Assembly (NCBI GenBank): GCA_963971575.1
Contig: OZ020617.1
Location: forward strand, 17,259,403-17,323,402
DNA from: Liopterus haemorrhoidalis
Taxonomy: Eukaryota; Arthropoda; Insecta; Coleoptera; Dytiscidae
Length of the DNA stretch: 64,000 nt
Direction: 5' to 3'
In this document: positions 32,170 to 44,159 of the stretch, piece by piece
How the letters are laid out: each line of letters opens with the position of its first letter
Position numbering within the stretch: position 1 is the stretch's first letter
Position numbers and translations under genes: made by a program
Notes under the pieces: generated by a model
Databases searched by the model: none
Seen by the model: the letters and a program-made list of their open reading frames with translations, nothing else
What the model was told of the DNA's origin: nothing

Positions 32170-33908
32170 CATAGGTTCTCAAACTGGGGTACGCGTACCC
32201 CTGGGGGTACGCGAAGCATCTATTGGGGGTACGTGAGATCATTCACATAAACATACATTCATAAAGCCATAGTTTAAGAATAGCACGTTGTGGAAAAGCT
32301 CATACAATCGGTGAAGAACTGTTGTTACCTGCTGCTAAAGATATGGTTACTTGTATGTTTGATGAATCGATGGCTAACAAATTAGATACAATACCGATAT
32401 CTAATGACACCGTACGCCGCCGAATTGAAAGCATGGCATCAAATATTAAGGAAAATTTGATTGTTGAGCTTAAAAAAAGCAATTTTTTCGCTATCCAAAT
32501 AGATGAGAGCACAGACATTACTAACTACGCTCAATTGATGGTTTACGTGCGGTATATATCTGAAAGTCGTATTAATGAAGATTATTTATTTTGTGAACCC
32601 TTGGCAACCCGTACAACTGCTGCTGAAATTTTCCAAAAGTTAAATCATTTTTTTATAGAGAATGAACTGGACTGGAAAAAATGTGTTGGTTTTTGTTCAG
32701 ATTGTGCTCGGGCTATGGTTGGAAAATATGGAGGTGTGGCAATGAAAGTAAGAGCCGTAACAGAAAATTGTGCGTTCACTCATTGCAGTATTCATAGAGA
32801 AGCTTTAGCAGCTAAGGGTATGCCAGATGCACTAAAAATGTTCTTCAAGATGCCATCAAAGTAGTAAATTATATAAAATCACGAGCTGTAAACTCTCGTT
32901 TGTTTACAAAACTATGTGCTGAGATGGGTAGTGAACATATACAGTTGCTCCTTCATACAGAAATCAGATGGCTCTCTCGTGGAAAAATGTTAAGTAGATT
33001 ATTCGAGCTATATTCTGAAGTACAGCTATTTTTAACGGAAACTAATTTTGAATTGCGTGATAATCTACTTGACGAGTCGTGGATAATGACACTGGCTTAT
33101 TTATCAGACATTTTTAATCGTCTTAATAACTTGAATTTGTCATTGCAAGGTAGTGGAATTAGTCGATTTTCGGTTAATGATAAAGTTAACGCATTGATAA
33201 AAAAATTAAAAATGATGGAGGAATGTGTGTCTGATAAAAATCTGCAGTCGTTTCCAAATTTGGAAAATTTCGTGTCGGAACATGAAACAAAAATTGACAA
33301 TAATCTTATTAAAAATATTAAAATTCATTGTAAAATGCTCGCAGAATCTTTTGAAAAATATTTTCAAGAAGACTTTTCCGAAATGCTATGGATAAGGAAT
33401 GCATTCGCTATTGAAAAGTATCCATCAAATCTCAATAATAATAATAAAGAGTCATTGATTGAAATATCGTGCGATGGAGATTTAAAAATGAAGTTTAATG
33501 AATTGAAACTTGAAGAGTTCTGGCTCATGGCTAAAAGTGAATATCCAGAATTAGCCAAACAAGCATTATTGTTTTTAATACCTTTTTCAACAACTTATCT
33601 CTGTGAATGTGGGTTTTCCTCCATGGTGATTTTAAAAAACAAATATCGAAATAAATTAAATATCGATCCTAATATGCGGTTAAAATTGAGTAATCGAGAG
33701 CCCGATATTGAATCACTTATTTCAAGCATGCAGCTTCATCCTTCCCACTAAAGTTGGTAAGTGTATTTTCATGTATGTTTTTTTCAGTCAAGTCTGCTTT
33801 GTTTAACAATTTTCAAATTGTTCCGATTTTTTTTACCTTTTTGGGGGTACGCGCCTGTTCTGGAATTGACATAAAGGGTACTCAAAAAAAAAAGTTTGAG
33901 AACCTATG
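32170..33908 (+). mobile_element. hAT element with intact ends and TSD
   Basis: TIRs CATAGGTTCTCAAACT and AGTTTGAGAACCTATG are perfect over 16 bp; ATGTAGAT is duplicated exactly at 32162-32169 and 33909-33916. Subterminal GGGGGTACG motifs are repeated near both ends (four on the left, one on the right). At 1739 bp it keeps most of a transposase but lacks the 5' coding part. Confidence 0.96.
32265..33751 (+). pseudogene. hAT transposase (ZBED5/FAM200-like), lacking BED finger
   Basis: The frame is open from 32265: LRIARCGKAHTIGEELLLPA, then FFAIQIDESTDITNYAQLMV (first catalytic D), GFCSDCARAMVGKYGGVA (second D), HCSIHREALAAKGMPDAL, HTEIRWLSRGKMLSRLFELY and the hAT dimerisation segment LIPFSTTYLCECGFSSMV with NKYRNKLNIDPNMRLKLSN, ending LHPSH. 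One frameshift of a base near 32836 (an A run) divides two otherwise open halves. No start codon or N-terminal BED zinc finger precedes it, so DNA recognition is lost. Apart from this and the frameshift it looks young. Confidence 0.93.
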
Positions 33909-34070
33909 ATGTAGATGTAATTGTTACAATTCGGAGCAAAACAATACACCAATATGCATTCTAAAACAAAATATTAATGATTACTTAGTGTTAATTAAAT
34001 AAATACTAAAGATATTCCGATTTTCATATTATTTAAAAACGTAACCTATAAATATATCTTCGAATCCTTA

Positions 34071-36776
34071 TCTATATATATAAAAGGCAGTGTCCTGACT
34101 GACTGACTGACTGACTGACTGACTGACTCACTCATCACCGCCCAGCCCGAACCCCTGGGCCTAAGAACTTGAAATTCGGAGAGTATATTCCCTTCATGAC
34201 GTAAGCACCCACTAAGAAGGGATTTTTCGAAATTCCACTCCTAAGGGATGAAAAGGGGTGAAATATGATTTCACGAATTCCTTAATTTCTCTTAGGGCCG
34301 ATGGGATATCGATTTAGTTTTTGCTTACAAGTAATACCCATACAAATACCGAAAAACCAATTTCGGGATTTTGCTCTAATCAACCCCTAAAGGGGTGAAC
34401 CTTCAATCGGGGTGGATTATACATCCCGTTGTATTTCCTGTATTCGTTTAGTTGCAAGATTACTTTTTGGCACATAGGTGTCTTTTTAAAATATCTCGAA
34501 ATGGTATTGACAGTTTTATGAAATTTCACCCCTAAAGAGTGAAAAGGGGTGAATTGTGATTTTAAGGATTCTTTAATATCTCTTAGGACCAATAAGATAT
34601 CGACTTGCTTTTTGCTTACAAAGATTACCCATACAAATACCGAATCACCAATTTCAGGATTTTGTCCTAATCAACCCCTAAAGGGGTGGATCTACAATCG
34701 GGGTGAATTATACATCCCGTCGTAATTCCTGTGTTCGTTTAGTTGCAACATTACTTTTTGGCACATAGGTGTCTTTTTAAAATATCTCGAAATGGGTTTG
34801 ACAGTTTTTTAAAATTCCATCTCTAAGGGTTGAAAAGGGGTGAATTGTGATTTCAAGGATGCCTTAATATCTTTTAGGATCAATAAGATATCGACTTACT
34901 GTTTGTTTTCAAAGATTATCCATACAATTACCGAAAAACTTATTTCAGGAATTTGTCCTAATCAACCCCTAAAGTGGTGGTTCTACAATCGGGGTGAGTT
35001 ATACATTCCGTCGTATTTCCTGTGTTCGTTTAGTTGCAACATTACTTTTTAGCACATAGGAGTATTTTTAAAATATCCCGAAAAGGTTTTGTTAGTTTTT
35101 TTAAATTTCACCCCTATAGGGTGAAAAGGGATGTATTGTGATTTCAAGGATTCCTTAATATTTCTTAGGACCAATAAGATATCGACTTGCTTTTTGCTTA
35201 CGAAGATTACCCATACAAATACCGAAAAACTTATTTCAGGATTTGGTCCTAATCAACCCCTAAAGGGATGGATCTACAATCGGGGTGGATTATACATCCC
35301 GTTGTATTTCCTGTGTTCGTTTAGTTGCAACATTAATTTTTGGCACATAGGTGTTTTTTTAAAATATCTCGAAACAGTTTTTTTAAATTTTCAAGTGATT
35401 ATGATTGATAGTGATTTCAAGGATTCCTTAATATCTCTTATGACCAATAAGATATCGACTTGCTTTTTGCTTACAAAGATTACCAATACAAATACGGAAA
35501 AATATATTACAGCATTTTGTCCTAATCAACTCCTAAAGGGTGAATCTACAATTGGGGTGAATTATACATCCCGTCGTATTCCCTGTGTTTGTTGATTTAT
35601 AAGGTTTCTTTTTGGCACATAGGCGTATTTTTAAAATATCTCGATATGGTTTTGACAATTTTTTTAAAATTTAACCCCTAAAGGGTGAAAAGGGATAAAA
35701 TGTGATTTCAAGGATTGTTTAACATTTTTTAGGACCAATAAGATATTGACTTGGTTTTTGCTTGCAAAAACTACCCATGCAAATACCGAAAAACCAAATT
35801 TTTGATTTTGTCCTAATCAACCCCTTAAGGGGAGGATCTACAATCGGGATGAATTATACACCCCGTCGTATTTCCTGTGTTCGTTTAGTTGCAACATTAC
35901 TTTTTGGCACATAGGTGTTTTTTTTTTTTTTATTTTCACCCCTTAAGGTTGAAAAGGGGTGAAATGTGATTTCAGGAATACCTTATGTCTTTTAGGACCA
36001 ATAAGATATCGACTTGGTTTCTGCTTATAAAGATTACCCATACAAATGCCGAAAAATGTATTTCAGGAATTTTGTATTCAATTGAACATCCCTTGGACAT
36101 AGATAAATAAAATTCGTGAAGTATACTCCCTCCATGACGTAAGCAGCCACTAAGACGGGATTTTTCGAAATTCCACCCCTAAGAAGTGAAAAGGGGTGAA
36201 ATGTGATTTCAAAGATTCCTCAATACCGCTTAGGACCAATAAGATATCGTCTTGGATTTTGCTTACAAAGATTACCCATACGAAAAACTTATTTCAGGAT
36301 GTTGGCCGAATCAACCCCTATAGGGGTCTACAGTCGGGGTGAATTATAGAGCCCTTTGTATATCCAGCGGTTGTTGAGTTATAACATTCCATTTTGGCAT
36401 ATATGTGTTTTGACAGTTTTCTTTCACTCCTAAAGGGTAAATTAGTATTTTTTTGTTAGAAATAAAAAATTACGGGAGTACATTTTTAAAATAAAAATAT
36501 ATAAAAATAAAATAAAAATAAAAAATTATAGGAGAGTACATTTTTCAGTATGACGTAAGAACCCACTAAGAAAGTATTTTTTCAAGTTCGACCCCTATCT
36601 GGTGAAAAGGAGTAAAATGTTTTTTCACGGATTCCTCAATATCTCTTAGGACAGATGAAATATCCACTAGATTTTTTGTTACAAAGATTACCCATACACA
36701 AGTTTAAAAACAAACTGCGGATTTTATGCCAATGAGACCATCAATATACCGTAGCGAAGCACTGGTTTTCAGCTAG
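34071..36776 (+). mobile_element. Helitron A, non-autonomous
   Basis: Begins TCTATATATATAAAAGGCAG after an A and ends with stem CCGTAGCGAAGCAC(T)GG then TTTTCAG and CTAG before T: the TC...hairpin...CTAG, A|T-target structure of Helitrons. A (CTGA)n run follows the 5' end. The interior is about eight tandem units of 265-292 bp. No Rep or helicase coding sequence exists. Confidence 0.92.
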
Positions 36777-36780
36777 TTTA

Positions 36781-38485
36781 TCTATATATATAAAAGCAAG
36801 TGTCCTGACTGACTGACTCATCACCGCCCAGCCAGGAGAGCATATTCCCTCCACAACGTAAGCACCCACTAAGAAGGGATTTTTCGAAATTCAACCCCTA
36901 AGGGGCGAAAAGGGGTGAAATGTGATTTCACGGATTCTTTAATATCTCTTCGGGTCGATGGGATATCGACTTAGTTTTTGCTTACAAAGATTACTCATAC
37001 AAATGCCGAAAAACCTATTTCAGGATTTTGTCCTAATCAACTCCTAAAGGGGTGAATCTACAATTGGGGTGAATTTTACATCCCGTCGTATTTCCTGTGT
37101 TTGTTGAGTTATAAGGTTTCTTTTTGGCACATAGGTGTCTTTTTATAATACCTCGAAATAATTTTGACAGTTTTTTAAAATTTCACCTTTAAAGGGGTAA
37201 ATGGGTATTTTTTTATTCGATAGAACGTTTTTTAGACATAGATACATGAAATTCGCAAAGTATATTCTTCCCATGACGTAAGCACCTACTAATAAGAGAT
37301 TTTTCGAAGTTGACCTCGAAGGGTCTAAAAAGGGGGTCAAATATGATTTCAGGGATTCCTCAATATCTCTTAGGACCAATCAGATATCGATTTGGTTTTA
37401 ACTTACAATGGTTATCTAAACAAATGTTTAAATAACATAGGAATTCAGAATTTTGTCTTAATTAACCTCTAAATTGAACCCTTCGTATTTCCAGTTTCTT
37501 AGTTCCAATCTTTGTTGAGTTATAACACTCATTTTTGATAGAACATCTCTTGGACATAGAGACATGAAATTCGGTAATTATATTCCGTCCATGATGTAAG
37601 CACCCTCTAAGAAGGGGTTTTATGAAATTCCAGCCCTAAGGGGTGAAAAGGGATGCAATTTGATTTCAGGGATTCCTCAATATCTCTTAGGACTAATGAG
37701 ATATAGACTTGATTTTTGCTTAAAAAGGTTACCCATACATTTTTTTTTATTCAGGATTTTTCCCTAATCAACCCCTAAACGGGTGAATCTACATTCGGGT
37801 TGAATTATAGAAACCTTTGTATTTCCTGAGTTATAACATTTCATTTTGGTGCATAAGTTTCTATTCAAAATATTTAGAAAGCGTTTTTACAGTTTTTTTA
37901 ATTTCATTCCTAACGGGGTAAATTGGTATTTTTATCCGATAGAACGTCCCTTGACATACAGACATTCGGGAAATATATACCCTCCATGACGTAAGCACCC
38001 ACTAATATGGAATTTTTCAAAATTCGGTCCCTAAGGGGGTGAAATTGGCTAAAATGTGATTTCACGGATTCCTCAATATCTCTTAGGACCATTGAGATAT
38101 CGACTTGGTTTTTAATTACAAAGGTTAACCATAAAAATATAAAGTTATGTCAAAATTATACCCTAATCAACCCCTAGAGAAGAATTATAAAACTCTTCGC
38201 ATTTTCTTCGTTTGTTGAGTTATAATATTCCTTTTAACATATATATGTCTTTCTAAAATGTTTAAAAAGTTTTACAGTTTTTTTATACTCAGTAGTTCGA
38301 GCCCTATATTGTGTAAAAGAGTATAATGTTTTTTCATGGTTTCCTCAATATCTCTTAGGACAGATGAGATATCGACTAGGTTTTTGCTTACAAAGGTTAC
38401 CCATACACATGTTTCAAAACAAACTGAGGATTTTACACTAATGCGTCCGTCACTATACCGTAGCGAAGCACGGGTACCCAGCTAG
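36781..38485 (+). mobile_element. Helitron B, head to tail with A
   Basis: Starts TCTATATATATAAAAGCAAG and ends CCGTAGCGAAGCACGG, GTACCCAG, CTAG followed by T. Only TTTA separates it from Helitron A. Internal units (about five) are more diverged and shorter than in A, with TTCGGGAAATATATACCCTCC and CATGACGTAAGCACCCACTA blocks recurring. Confidence 0.92.
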
Positions 38486-38955
38486 TATATTTATAAAATC
38501 ATTATTCTATAATATAAAGTGTCTGGACTGTATAGGGGAGATGTGGGGACGGTGGCACAATTGGTACAGTGGAACATTTGAAATATCTTTGAAATATAGA
38601 ATATTATCATGTCTGTTTGGGTATATATAGGCCCCTCTGATACTAAGAAATTATACTATCCACATTTTGAGTCTATAAATTTAAGTCCCGCCATCTATGA
38701 TGAAAATGTTGATTTGAGGTAGGCAAACTAAAGTTTTTCGTAACGAGAAAATTTTTATTAGAACGAGACACAACTAAATTAGTAAGAAATTTTGTATTAC
38801 ATGTTGTAAATTGGTCATTTGTCTACAGTGTAAAGCAATTACTAATGTTCTAAACTATATCATTTATTATATTTGATAAAATGTTCGTGAAAATAGGGTT
38901 AGGTTAACAGTGGCACACGTGTTATGTGGGTACAGTGGTACAGTGAGCCACTACT

Positions 38956-38975
38956 GTACCCACGTACGTGGGTAC
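38956..38975. repeat. Perfect 20-bp palindrome
   Basis: GTACCCACGTACGTGGGTAC is its own inverse complement. It lies in the subterminal region of the pogo-like element among GTACAGTGG repeats and could be a dimeric protein-binding site, perhaps for the transposase. Confidence 0.9.
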
Positions 38976-38994
38976 GACTTAGAAGAATAATTCC

Positions 38995-39290
38995 AAGCTG
39001 CTCAAAATAAAAAAGATCAGAAAATTAAAAGATATTCTTGTAAGTTCAGACACATCTGATACTGATGTCAATATTGATGAGAATTCAAACTCAGATGATA
39101 ATGTTGACTCTGAATGTGATACAGATTCGACAGACTACGTAAACAAGGATATTAAAGTAAGGCAATATGCCTTAACATTTGAAGGATACGGAAAGAATAA
39201 AATGAAGAGCCACTCTATAGGGGAAATCATAGAAATAACGACTGACGATATTGTTGTAACATATCTCCGGCTGACTCTACTCTTTAATTT
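38995..39290 (+). pseudogene. Transposase C-terminal tail, acidic
   Basis: One plus-strand frame reads KIKKIRKLKDILVSSDTSDT, then NSDDNVDSECDTDSTDYVNK and DIKVRQYALTFEGYGKNKMK with IGEIIEITTDDIVVTYLR. A basic patch followed by an acidic serine/aspartate stretch and a short folded end resembles the tails of pogo-like/CENP-B-type transposases. No catalytic residues remain. Identity is inferred mainly from position inside the TIRs. Confidence 0.5.
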
Positions 39291-39615
39291 TATTAAAACA
39301 TATGAAAATTACACATTTAAAAAAAATTGATGTGAAGTGTGAATATTCACACATTTCAGGGTTTCGCAGGTATATAATAAGTGAAGGCGGTATGCTGAGT
39401 GTGTAGGACAAATTTTACTTTATAGTAATCACGGCAAAATGAACGATATTTTTAAAATAATTTATCGTCTGTTAATCATATAATAAGACTGGTTATTAAA
39501 TTTACGCTCTTAAAAATTAAATACAACATTTGTCAAAATATAACTAGAATTTTGACAAAATAATTTCAACATAATAAACATGCAAAAAAAAAAACAGAAA
39601 AAATAAAACTCACTC

Positions 39616-39703
39616 CGTCCGTACTCGAACTCGAAACCCTTCGTTTTCCAGAGAATTTTAGCATCCGACACCAGCGCGCTAACCCGTTGCGCCATCGGAC
39701 GCT
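39616..39703 (-). other. tRNA-like segment in repeat R1, copy 2
   Basis: Minus strand: GATGGCGCAACGGGTTAGCGC (A box) and GGTTTCGAGTTCGAG (B box) with an intervening arm of about 40 bases. It is better preserved than in copy 1 but does not fold to a normal acceptor stem. Probably a polymerase III promoter relic. Confidence 0.6.
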
Positions 39704-40180
39704 TTGTAAATGAGTGTCTTACATTGGTATAACTTTTATACTTTGTGAACCGAAAACCACAAAAAATGCGTTATTTGCCGAAAACATAATCTGATCAAAA
39801 ATTCCTGTTGTACTATTTCGGTTCACACCAATATACATTACTTGGAATTTTTTTAGATTTTTAGTTTAAACCATCTGGGCTACAGGGTGTGGGACAAAAA
39901 TTTTTTTGCACAATTTTGGCAAAAATCGCATCAAAATAATTTATTTTGCAAAAATAAAAATTTGATCGTTAATCCACGTACTAAGGGCTTTCATTTGATA
40001 CCCTACTCAGAATTAAAAAAAAATATTTTTGTTTTCGATGAGCACATATTTGTTTATATTTTTAGGGGGGTATGTTTTTTAGATGTTTTAGTATTTTTCC
40101 TATGTGCGGGTCAAAGAGTTGTATAAGCATGCCAAATTTCAACTCTCTAGGTTTAGCCGTTTGGCTACAATTTTAACCGA

Positions 40181-40230
<50 letters not shown>
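40181..40230 (+). repeat. (GACA)n microsatellite
   Basis: About twelve perfect ACAG units. The same position in R1 copy 1 has a shorter GTCT array (28355-28385), so the array length differs between copies. Confidence 0.95.
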
Positions 40231-41201
40231 GACAAAATGACGGTATAAGGGTTTTTTGGTCATACCTACAAAACCCTAAAAATCAGAGCTGATAAAAGTT
40301 TAACCATCTCCTGCTCCGTCTGGTAGCACAAAACACCGTTTAGACGTTTTGATTTTTACAGTAAATTTAATGAAATATAATTAATATTAAAATAAAAACT
40401 ATCAAAACTTACTGCTTCCAAGGAACTTACCAAAGTTTATTTTTTTATATTAATAATAAATTTACATTTATATATTTATATACGTTATTTAATTACTTAG
40501 TAGTTTGTTCCAAAAAATTAGATTTTTTTTTTTTTAATATTATAAATTTTTCAGTACATTGAATTGAAGTTTCAATCAAAATTATTGATACATATACAGA
40601 TTCTTTAAATACCTATTATATTTACTGTTCCACTGTATCCCTAATGCTGTTTCACTGTACCCTCACGTATAGGTACAGTGGCACAATTGCAGAGGTCAAC
40701 AAAAATATTAATTATAAATGGCACGTGATAAGGACATTAATTTTTAAAAGGTTATTTAAACAACGACATTATAAGTATTAAGTGGCGAAAAGATTTATTA
40801 AAAAATTCAAAATTAAAGATGTTATGTACAGAAAACCAAAATGTGTGCCACCGTCCCCACATCTCCCCTATATTAGTATATATTTATCAAAAATACATAT
40901 TTTTTGCTCCAAAATTGAAAATATTTATAAAATTAAGGTAACAAAAGTAATGTCCCATGTATTTTAAACTTCAAAAGGACTCAGCTCTCAGATGGCAGCA
41001 CATGTATGTGACGACACACTAATATGGTCTATTATATTATATAGGTTTTATTTAATAATGTAAAGATAAAATACGAAAAAAGTAACACATAATACACAAA
41101 AAGCATTTATTAGATTTTGAAATAGAAATATTCCTTTTTAATAGTAATTAATTTCAAATAAATATTATTATACCCAATATAATAATCCTAATTTGTACCT
41201 A

Positions 41202-41383
41202 CAGTCTATTCCAGACGATTAGGCGGAACTAACCGCAATTTTCATTTTTGTAATTTGTCATTAGATTTTTTTTATATATTGAAGTTGACTTTTCCTGAAC
41301 AAAATGATCAAAAGCTTCAATGAATCGGTAAAAGTAACTAGAATTGAAAATCTAGTTCCGCCTAAACCAAAGGAACAGACCTT
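41202..41383 (+). mobile_element. Shortened MITE B variant
   Basis: Begins CAGTCTATTCCAGACGATTA and ends TAGTTCCGCCTAAACCAAAG then GAACAGAC, an imperfect inverse. The interior is shorter than in the 400-bp family members and has its own text (CCTGAACAAAATGATCAAAA). Confidence 0.75.
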
Positions 41384-41512
41384 ACTATTTTTACATTTCT
41401 AAAATGAAATATTGGATTTTATTACAATACTAATATAATAATCTTAATGTTAATTTTATATTATTTAACATAAAAATACACAATTGTTTTTATACTTTTT
41501 TAAGTTGAAAAG

Positions 41513-41630
41513 TCTGTTCTTTTGGTTTAGGCGGAACTAGATTTTCAATTCTAGTTACTTTTACCGATTAATTGAAGCTTTTGATCATTTTGTTCAGGAA
41601 AAGCCAACTTCAATTTTTTTTTAGTCAATT
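41513..41630 (-). mobile_element. Second shortened MITE B variant, inverted and partial
   Basis: GTCTGTTCTTTTGGTTTAGG and the following 100 bases are the inverse of 41270-41383 (shared TTTTGATCATTTTGTTCAGG). The other end is lost. Together with its neighbour it forms an inverted pair with a spacer of about 130 bp. Confidence 0.7.
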
Positions 41631-42061
41631 AGTTTAGTTAATTTCTTTATACAGTCACTGTACACAGAACAGAACAGAAATGCCATCTCTGTGTCAAAAT
41701 TTTGTTCATCGTAACTAACGCTAACTAGAGATCCACCACGTACTAAATTGAATGAAACCGCGAAATTTGAATGTACTTATATTTATTATTCCAGAAAAAT
41801 TACAATTGATAAAACATGAATACATTTTCATTTTACATAAAATTTTAATACAATTCGAAATTGTAATAAAATTTTATATAAAACGAAAATATACCCATGT
41901 TTAATATTAAAAAGCGGTTATAGAGAAACACATAATATAACTTTGAGCTTTTTATTGTCACTCGTACATATATAATAATAATAATAATAATCTAACATAC
42001 CTAATCATATAATAGGTACATAAATAGCATAGTTCAGATGTCGGCAACCTTTATAAGGAAA

Positions 42062-42451
42062 AAAAGTATTTGCCAATATTTGCAATAAATCGAACATTTC
42101 AAATATCAAACATCACCAACAAAAGTAAAATATACTATACATATAAGTCTGATTTCAGCTGATGGGCCAATATTTGCAACAAATTTAATAAACATATTAT
42201 TGATATCGAACATTTCAAATATTGAATATCAAATATCGAACATAACAAAAAAAAGTCAAATATACGATACATATACATAAGTCTGATTTCAGCTGATGAG
42301 CCAATTTTTCCTAATTAATATGTTATTGATATCAAATATTTCAAATATCGAATATCAAATATCGAACATATCAAAAAAAAGTAAAATATACAATTCATAT
42401 AAGTTTGATTTCAGCTGATGGGCCAATATTTCCTAATTAATATATTATTGA
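42062..42451 (+). repeat. Tandem array, period about 120-135 bp
   Basis: Three and a half units, each with CTGATTTCAGCTGATGxGCC, AATATTTxC, TATTATTGATATC and several near-palindromic AAATATCGAATATCAAATAT blocks. Confidence 0.85.
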
Positions 42452-43085
42452 TCACTTAAAATTCTTTGCACCACAGAACATTAAACACGCCACGTGCAAG
42501 TCACATTCACAATAACTGCCATATTTAAATAGATAAGATTTAAAATTCCAGTTTGTAGAGTATTCAGTGGTGGTGGGTGGCGAGGGGGTGTCCAACACCA
42601 CTGCCTCCCGGTGGAAATTGTGTGCTACACTCATCAGATAACCGCCACATGGTTTTAGCGGGGTTCGAAATTTTGGTATACCGATGACACAGGCGTGGTG
42701 TGCCATATATGCCACATACACAGTAATGGATCCTGCAGTATCTCAAGTAATGGACTGCATTTTCTCTTGTAATATAATGTAGAATCATAATGTTCCATGT
42801 ATGGCACAAAGCCTAAATTATTATTTTAATTATTATTTTTTCATAAAAATAAGAATTAATATTTTAAATATATGTTTTTAATTAATTTTTCTATCAATAA
42901 GAAACAATTCCTAATGCTCATGAATTATTTCAGCCAAAAATAAAAATTCATGCAGTAAAGGGTTAAAGTTGAACCATGTCAGTTTCCTCTAAGTAAATTA
43001 GATAAGTTGCACCCTACATTAGAAATAAGTTTTTCTCTTAACCATTTTAAATATTTACACAACGCTTAAACTCATCTTATAACTT
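42452..43085. other. No gene recognised
   Basis: A relatively GC-rich block (42560-42720) has open minus-strand frames of 81 and 89 codons without recognisable domains. The remainder is AT-rich. Confidence 0.4.
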
Positions 43086-43764
43086 TCAACAGTGTGACTA
43101 CGAATCGCTCGTTTACAAATTATCTGCTGTCAGATTGGATGAATTATTTAGACTAAAAAATGTAAACGGATGTGTCGATAACTTTTATTAAATTTTATAT
43201 AATCTTTTAAATTCATACTGCCCCGTGAAAACTAAATTAAATTGCAAATATCCCAAATGGTTCTCAGCAAATCTTATAAAAATGGTGAAAGAGAAAAACA
43301 AGTTTCACAGGAAATGGAAATGCTATGGTCATTCGCAAAGTTATCAGTCTTTTTCATTATTAGGCACTAGAGTTAAAATTCGCATGCAACATGATTTTAA
43401 AAATTAAATACATTTTATTGAATCGAAAATAAAATCCGATATAAAACAATTTTGGAATTATACTAATACTTTGAAAAGGAACAATAGCATACCTAAGGTT
43501 ATGTACAATGGCATATCTGAAGCTTCAGATGGAACTGACATATGCAACCTTTTTGCTGATCATTTTGAATCTGTATACGTTGACTCCAATAGTATTCCTT
43601 CAACCGTCTTGCATCAGGATCTCGTCAATCTAGGTTCACTAAGTCTTAGCGAAGACGACATTCTAAACGCACTAATTAAAGTAGATGTAAAAAAGAGTAG
43701 TGGTCCTAATAAAATTCAACCAGTATTTGTAAGAAACTGTGGAAACCTGTTATTGGTTCAGTGA
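43086..43764 (+). pseudogene. LINE linker between endonuclease and RT
   Basis: Plus-strand frames read NFQQCDYESLVYKLS, DELFRLKNVNGCVDNFY, NSYCPVKTKLNCKYPKWFSA, MVKEKNKFHRKWKCYG, then FWNYTNTLKRNNSIPKVMYN, ICNLFADHFESVYVD and SLSEDDILNALIKVDVKKSS with GPNKIQP. This is the region leading into the reverse transcriptase (K..GPD motif) of Jockey/CR1 LINEs. Two stops break it and the RT proper is absent. Confidence 0.8.
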
Positions 43765-44159
43765 ACTGTTGGCTTCCCTCAAAAAACCAAATAAAAAAAA
43801 ATAAATAAAAAATTGTTTAAGGCTATTATTTTTATTTATAATTTAATTTTAAACTTTTGTTTCTTTCCCTCCGTTCCCCCACTTTTTCCCGTCGTACCCC
43901 ATATGCTCGATCTTAAAACCCCGAACACATAGGGCGCACTCTAAATACTTGCTCAATCGCAAAACGAATGCAATTGAGTGTACTCCGAGCGTCATATCGA
44001 ACACGTTTGAGTGTACAGAACGTGCTCGGAACGCTCGGAGTGTCAAATTGAATGTACCCATTGTCCGGAAATAGTTTCTTAAAAAATTGTGACAATTTTA
44101 AATTTAAACTTAAAAAAAACATGATTCATACTAAAACAGAGTAGAACCATCATTAGAAT
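43765..44159. other. No gene recognised
   Basis: Overlapping frames on the minus strand are not recognisable. CTCGGAGTG/CACTCCGAG-like motifs recur around 43980-44045. Confidence 0.4.

Larger units (their letters stand above)
39327..40282 (+). repeat. tRNA-containing dispersed repeat R1, copy 2
   Basis: Uninterrupted counterpart of 27904-29215 in the opposite orientation. It starts at a palindrome (GTGTGAATATTCACAC) and CAGGGTTTCGCAGGTAT, includes the tRNA-like segment, a (GACA)n array and TTTAGCCGTTTGGCTACAAT, and ends ATACCTACAAAACCCT. A 79-codon frame at 39887-40126 has an inverse twin in copy 1 with near-identical protein; this is explained by repeat identity rather than a gene. Confidence 0.88.
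38533..40870 (+). mobile_element. pogo-like element with 27-bp TIRs
   Basis: TIRs TAGGGGAGATGTGGGGACGG...(27 bp) are perfect at both ends, with TA outside each. Subterminal GTACAGTGG motifs recur in both orientations. Only a C-terminal coding scrap is left, and repeat R1 copy 2 is inserted inside. TA target and acidic tail fit a Tc1/mariner-pogo type, but the catalytic domain is missing, so the assignment is tentative. Confidence 0.8.
40871..42061. other. AT-rich with MITE B fragments
   Basis: Apart from the paired MITE-B-like pieces and a (TAA)n run at 41970-41991, nothing is recognised. Confidence 0.45.

Noticed and set aside
39887..40126. Conserved 79-residue protein, also at 28440-28679
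   Set aside because: Similarity follows from repeat R1 identity; there is no family match and the frame crosses the repeat's microsatellite side.
42452..42809. Overlapping minus-strand frames of 81 and 89 codons as exons
   Set aside because: No recognisable domain and no supporting splice sites.
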